From NCBI GenBank assembly GCA_003520455.1, contig DOUV01000016.1, forward strand, positions 1-6,946: a DNA stretch of 6,946 nucleotides, written 5' to 3'. Below, in pieces: positions 5,809 to 6,946 of the stretch; position 1 is the stretch's first letter, and every line of letters begins with the position of its first letter. A model generated the notes under the pieces. The model made no database searches. It saw only the letters and a program-made list of their open reading frames with translations, and had not been told where the DNA came from. The DNA comes from Chloroflexota bacterium. Its GTDB lineage: Bacteria > Chloroflexota > Anaerolineae > Ardenticatenales > Ardenticatenaceae. The translations under genes and the position numbers were made by a program.

Positions 5809-6837
5809 ATGCGGGTTTCGATTGTCGGTGCCTCCGGGTACGTTGGGGGCGAGGTGTTGCGGCTCTTGCTGGGCCATCCTCACCTGGAGGTCGCGCAGGT
5901 GACCAGCGAGCGCCTGGCCGGGCGCTTCGTGCACTCGACTCACCCCAACCTGCGCGGGGCGACTCAGCTCAAGTTCACCAGCGCCGGCGAGTTGGCGTCG
6001 TGCGACCTGCTCTTCCTGTGCCTGCCGCACGGTGAGGCCGCCGGGCGGATCAAGCAATTCGCCGGGCTGGGGGAGCGCGTGGTGGACTGCTCGGCCGACT
6101 TTCGCCTGCTCGACCCGATGGCGCACCAGCGCTGGTATCCGGAGACGCCGGTTGCCGCCGAGTGGCGGCAGCAGTTTGTCTACGGGCTTCCTGAGGTCAG
6201 CCGCGAGGCATTGCGGGACGCACGCTTTATCAGTGGCGTGGGCTGCAACGCGACCGTGACGACGCTGGGACTCTTGCCATTGGCGCGCGCGGGACTGATC
6301 GAGCGCGTCGTGAGCGAGGTCAAGGTCGGGTCGAGCGAGAGCGGGGCCAGCAGCAGTGAGGCCTCGCATCACCCCGAGCGCAGCGGCGCGGTGCGCAGCT
6401 TTGCGCCAACCGGCCACCGCCACCAGGCCGAGATCGTGCAGGCCACCGGCCTGGACGAGGGGCAGCTCTTCTTTTCGGTCACCGCTATCGAGATGGTCCG
6501 TGGGGCGCTCGCGACCAGCCACGTCTTTCTCCGCCGGCCGCTGGCCGACAAAGATTTGTGGAAGCTCTACCGCGAGGCCTACGGCCGCGAGCCTTTCGTC
6601 CGGCTGGTCAAAGATCGCTCGAGCCTCTACCGCTACCCCGAGCCCAAGATTCTGGCCGGCACAAACTTCGCCGACGTCGGGTGGGAGCTCGACGAGCACG
6701 GCGGCCGCGTCGTCGTGATCAGTGCGATTGACAACTTGATGAAGGGCGCCGCGGGGAGCGCGCTGCAGGCTGCAAACCTGGCCTGCGGTTTTGACGAGAC
6801 GGCGGGGTTGGAGTTCCTGGGGTTGCATCCGATTTAG
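5809..6837 (+). CDS. lysY: LysW-gamma-L-alpha-aminoadipyl-6-phosphate reductase
   Basis: This 342-residue ArgC-family NADPH-dependent reductase converts LysW-aminoadipyl phosphate to the semialdehyde, the step after LysZ. GASGYVGGE (7-15) is the Rossmann dinucleotide loop. Cys146 in SGVGCNATVT is the catalytic thiol that attacks the acyl phosphate. The HRHQ segment at 203-206 holds the conserved active-site His. SAIDNLMKGAAGSALQ (305-320) is the C-terminal conserved motif. The length matches ArgC/LysY. The frame is open much further upstream, into the aminotransferase gene, but the protein homology begins at the ATG at 5809, which has AGGG four bases before it. By sequence alone ArgC and LysY are hard to separate; adjacency to lysW, lysX and lysZ decides for LysY. 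Confidence 0.92.
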   Translation: MRVSIVGASGYVGGEVLRLLLGHPHLEVAQVTSERLAGRFVHSTHPNLRGATQLKFTSAGELASCDLLFLCLPHGEAAGRIKQFAGLGERVVDCSADFRLLDPMAHQRWYPETPVAAEWRQQFVYGLPEVSREALRDARFISGVGCNATVTTLGLLPLARAGLIERVVSEVKVGSSESGASSSEASHHPERSGAVRSFAPTGHRHQAEIVQATGLDEGQLFFSVTAIEMVRGALATSHVFLRRPLADKDLWKLYREAYGREPFVRLVKDRSSLYRYPEPKILAGTNFADVGWELDEHGGRVVVISAIDNLMKGAAGSALQAANLACGFDETAGLEFLGLHPI

Positions 6838-6852
6838 GTGGTGGAGGAAACG

Positions 6853-6946
6853 ATGCTGGTTGTGAAAGTGGGGGGTGGCGCCGGAAACGAACTCGACGGC
6901 GCGCTGCGCGACCTGGCGGCGCTCTGGACGGCCGGGGAGCGGTGGG
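6853..6946 (+). CDS. lysZ: LysW-aminoadipate kinase, N-terminal part (cut by window edge)
   Basis: The 31 visible codons begin MLVVKVGGGAGNELDGALRD, the amino-acid-kinase opening with the Lys-Val-Gly-Gly ATP/phosphate-binding loop. The product should be the ArgB-like kinase that phosphorylates the side-chain carboxylate of LysW-bound aminoadipate, feeding LysY. A GGAGG site lies five bases before the ATG, and only 15 bp separate it from lysY, so the two are certainly cotranscribed. The right edge removes the rest. Naming rests on the motif plus operon position. Confidence 0.88.
   Translation, partial: MLVVKVGGGAGNELDGALRDLAALWTAGERW

Noticed and set aside
5743..6828. Open frame of 361 codons on the minus strand
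   Set aside because: It is antisense to nearly all of lysY, whose catalytic Cys, His and nucleotide loop are intact; a shadow frame.

Overview
The window is GC-rich bacterial chromosomal DNA from a lineage that makes lysine on the LysW carrier protein (alpha-aminoadipate, AAA, pathway). That pathway is known from Deinococcus-Thermus, many Chloroflexota and archaea. Canonical sigma70-type promoters and the style of the purB and protease proteins make a Chloroflexota (Thermomicrobia-like) source my best guess. This is inference from gene content and composition, not a database match.

Layout: two divergent transcription units leave a control region at about 2814-3495. Leftward (minus strand) lies a compact unit: purB (adenylosuccinate lyase, 2813-1413), a secreted LysM-plus-trypsin-like protease (1364-261), and the N-terminal part of a GNAT acetyltransferase (264-1, cut by the window edge). 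The protease stop and GNAT start overlap as ATGA. Rightward (plus strand) lies the lysine cluster lysW, lysX, a lysN-like aminotransferase, lysY, and the first 31 codons of lysZ, which is cut by the right edge.

Control region: the lysine operon has a near-consensus promoter (3112-3140). Its roughly 350-nt leader begins with a 19-codon leader ORF (3176-3235) carrying a Lys-Lys pair plus a third Lys, followed by a strong intrinsic terminator (3274-3309). Segment 3226-3232, at the end of the leader ORF, can pair either with 3215-3220 just upstream or with the left arm of the terminator. This is the layout of a ribosome-mediated attenuator that responds to charged tRNA-Lys, and it is the most interesting thing in the window. 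The leader continues for another 180 nt of structured, gene-free RNA before lysW. Between the divergent promoters sits a 32-bp sequence repeated once with a 73-bp period.

How the genes work together: LysW carries alpha-aminoadipate on its C-terminal Glu. LysX makes that bond, LysZ phosphorylates the side-chain carboxylate and LysY reduces the phosphate to the semialdehyde. A LysN-type transaminase supplies alpha-aminoadipate from 2-oxoadipate. The final steps (LysJ, LysK) and the early steps (homocitrate synthase and others) are not in the window. The lysine codons in the leader argue that this LysW set serves lysine at least as much as arginine. The leftward genes (purine synthesis, secreted protease, acetyltransferase) have no evident functional link to lysine.
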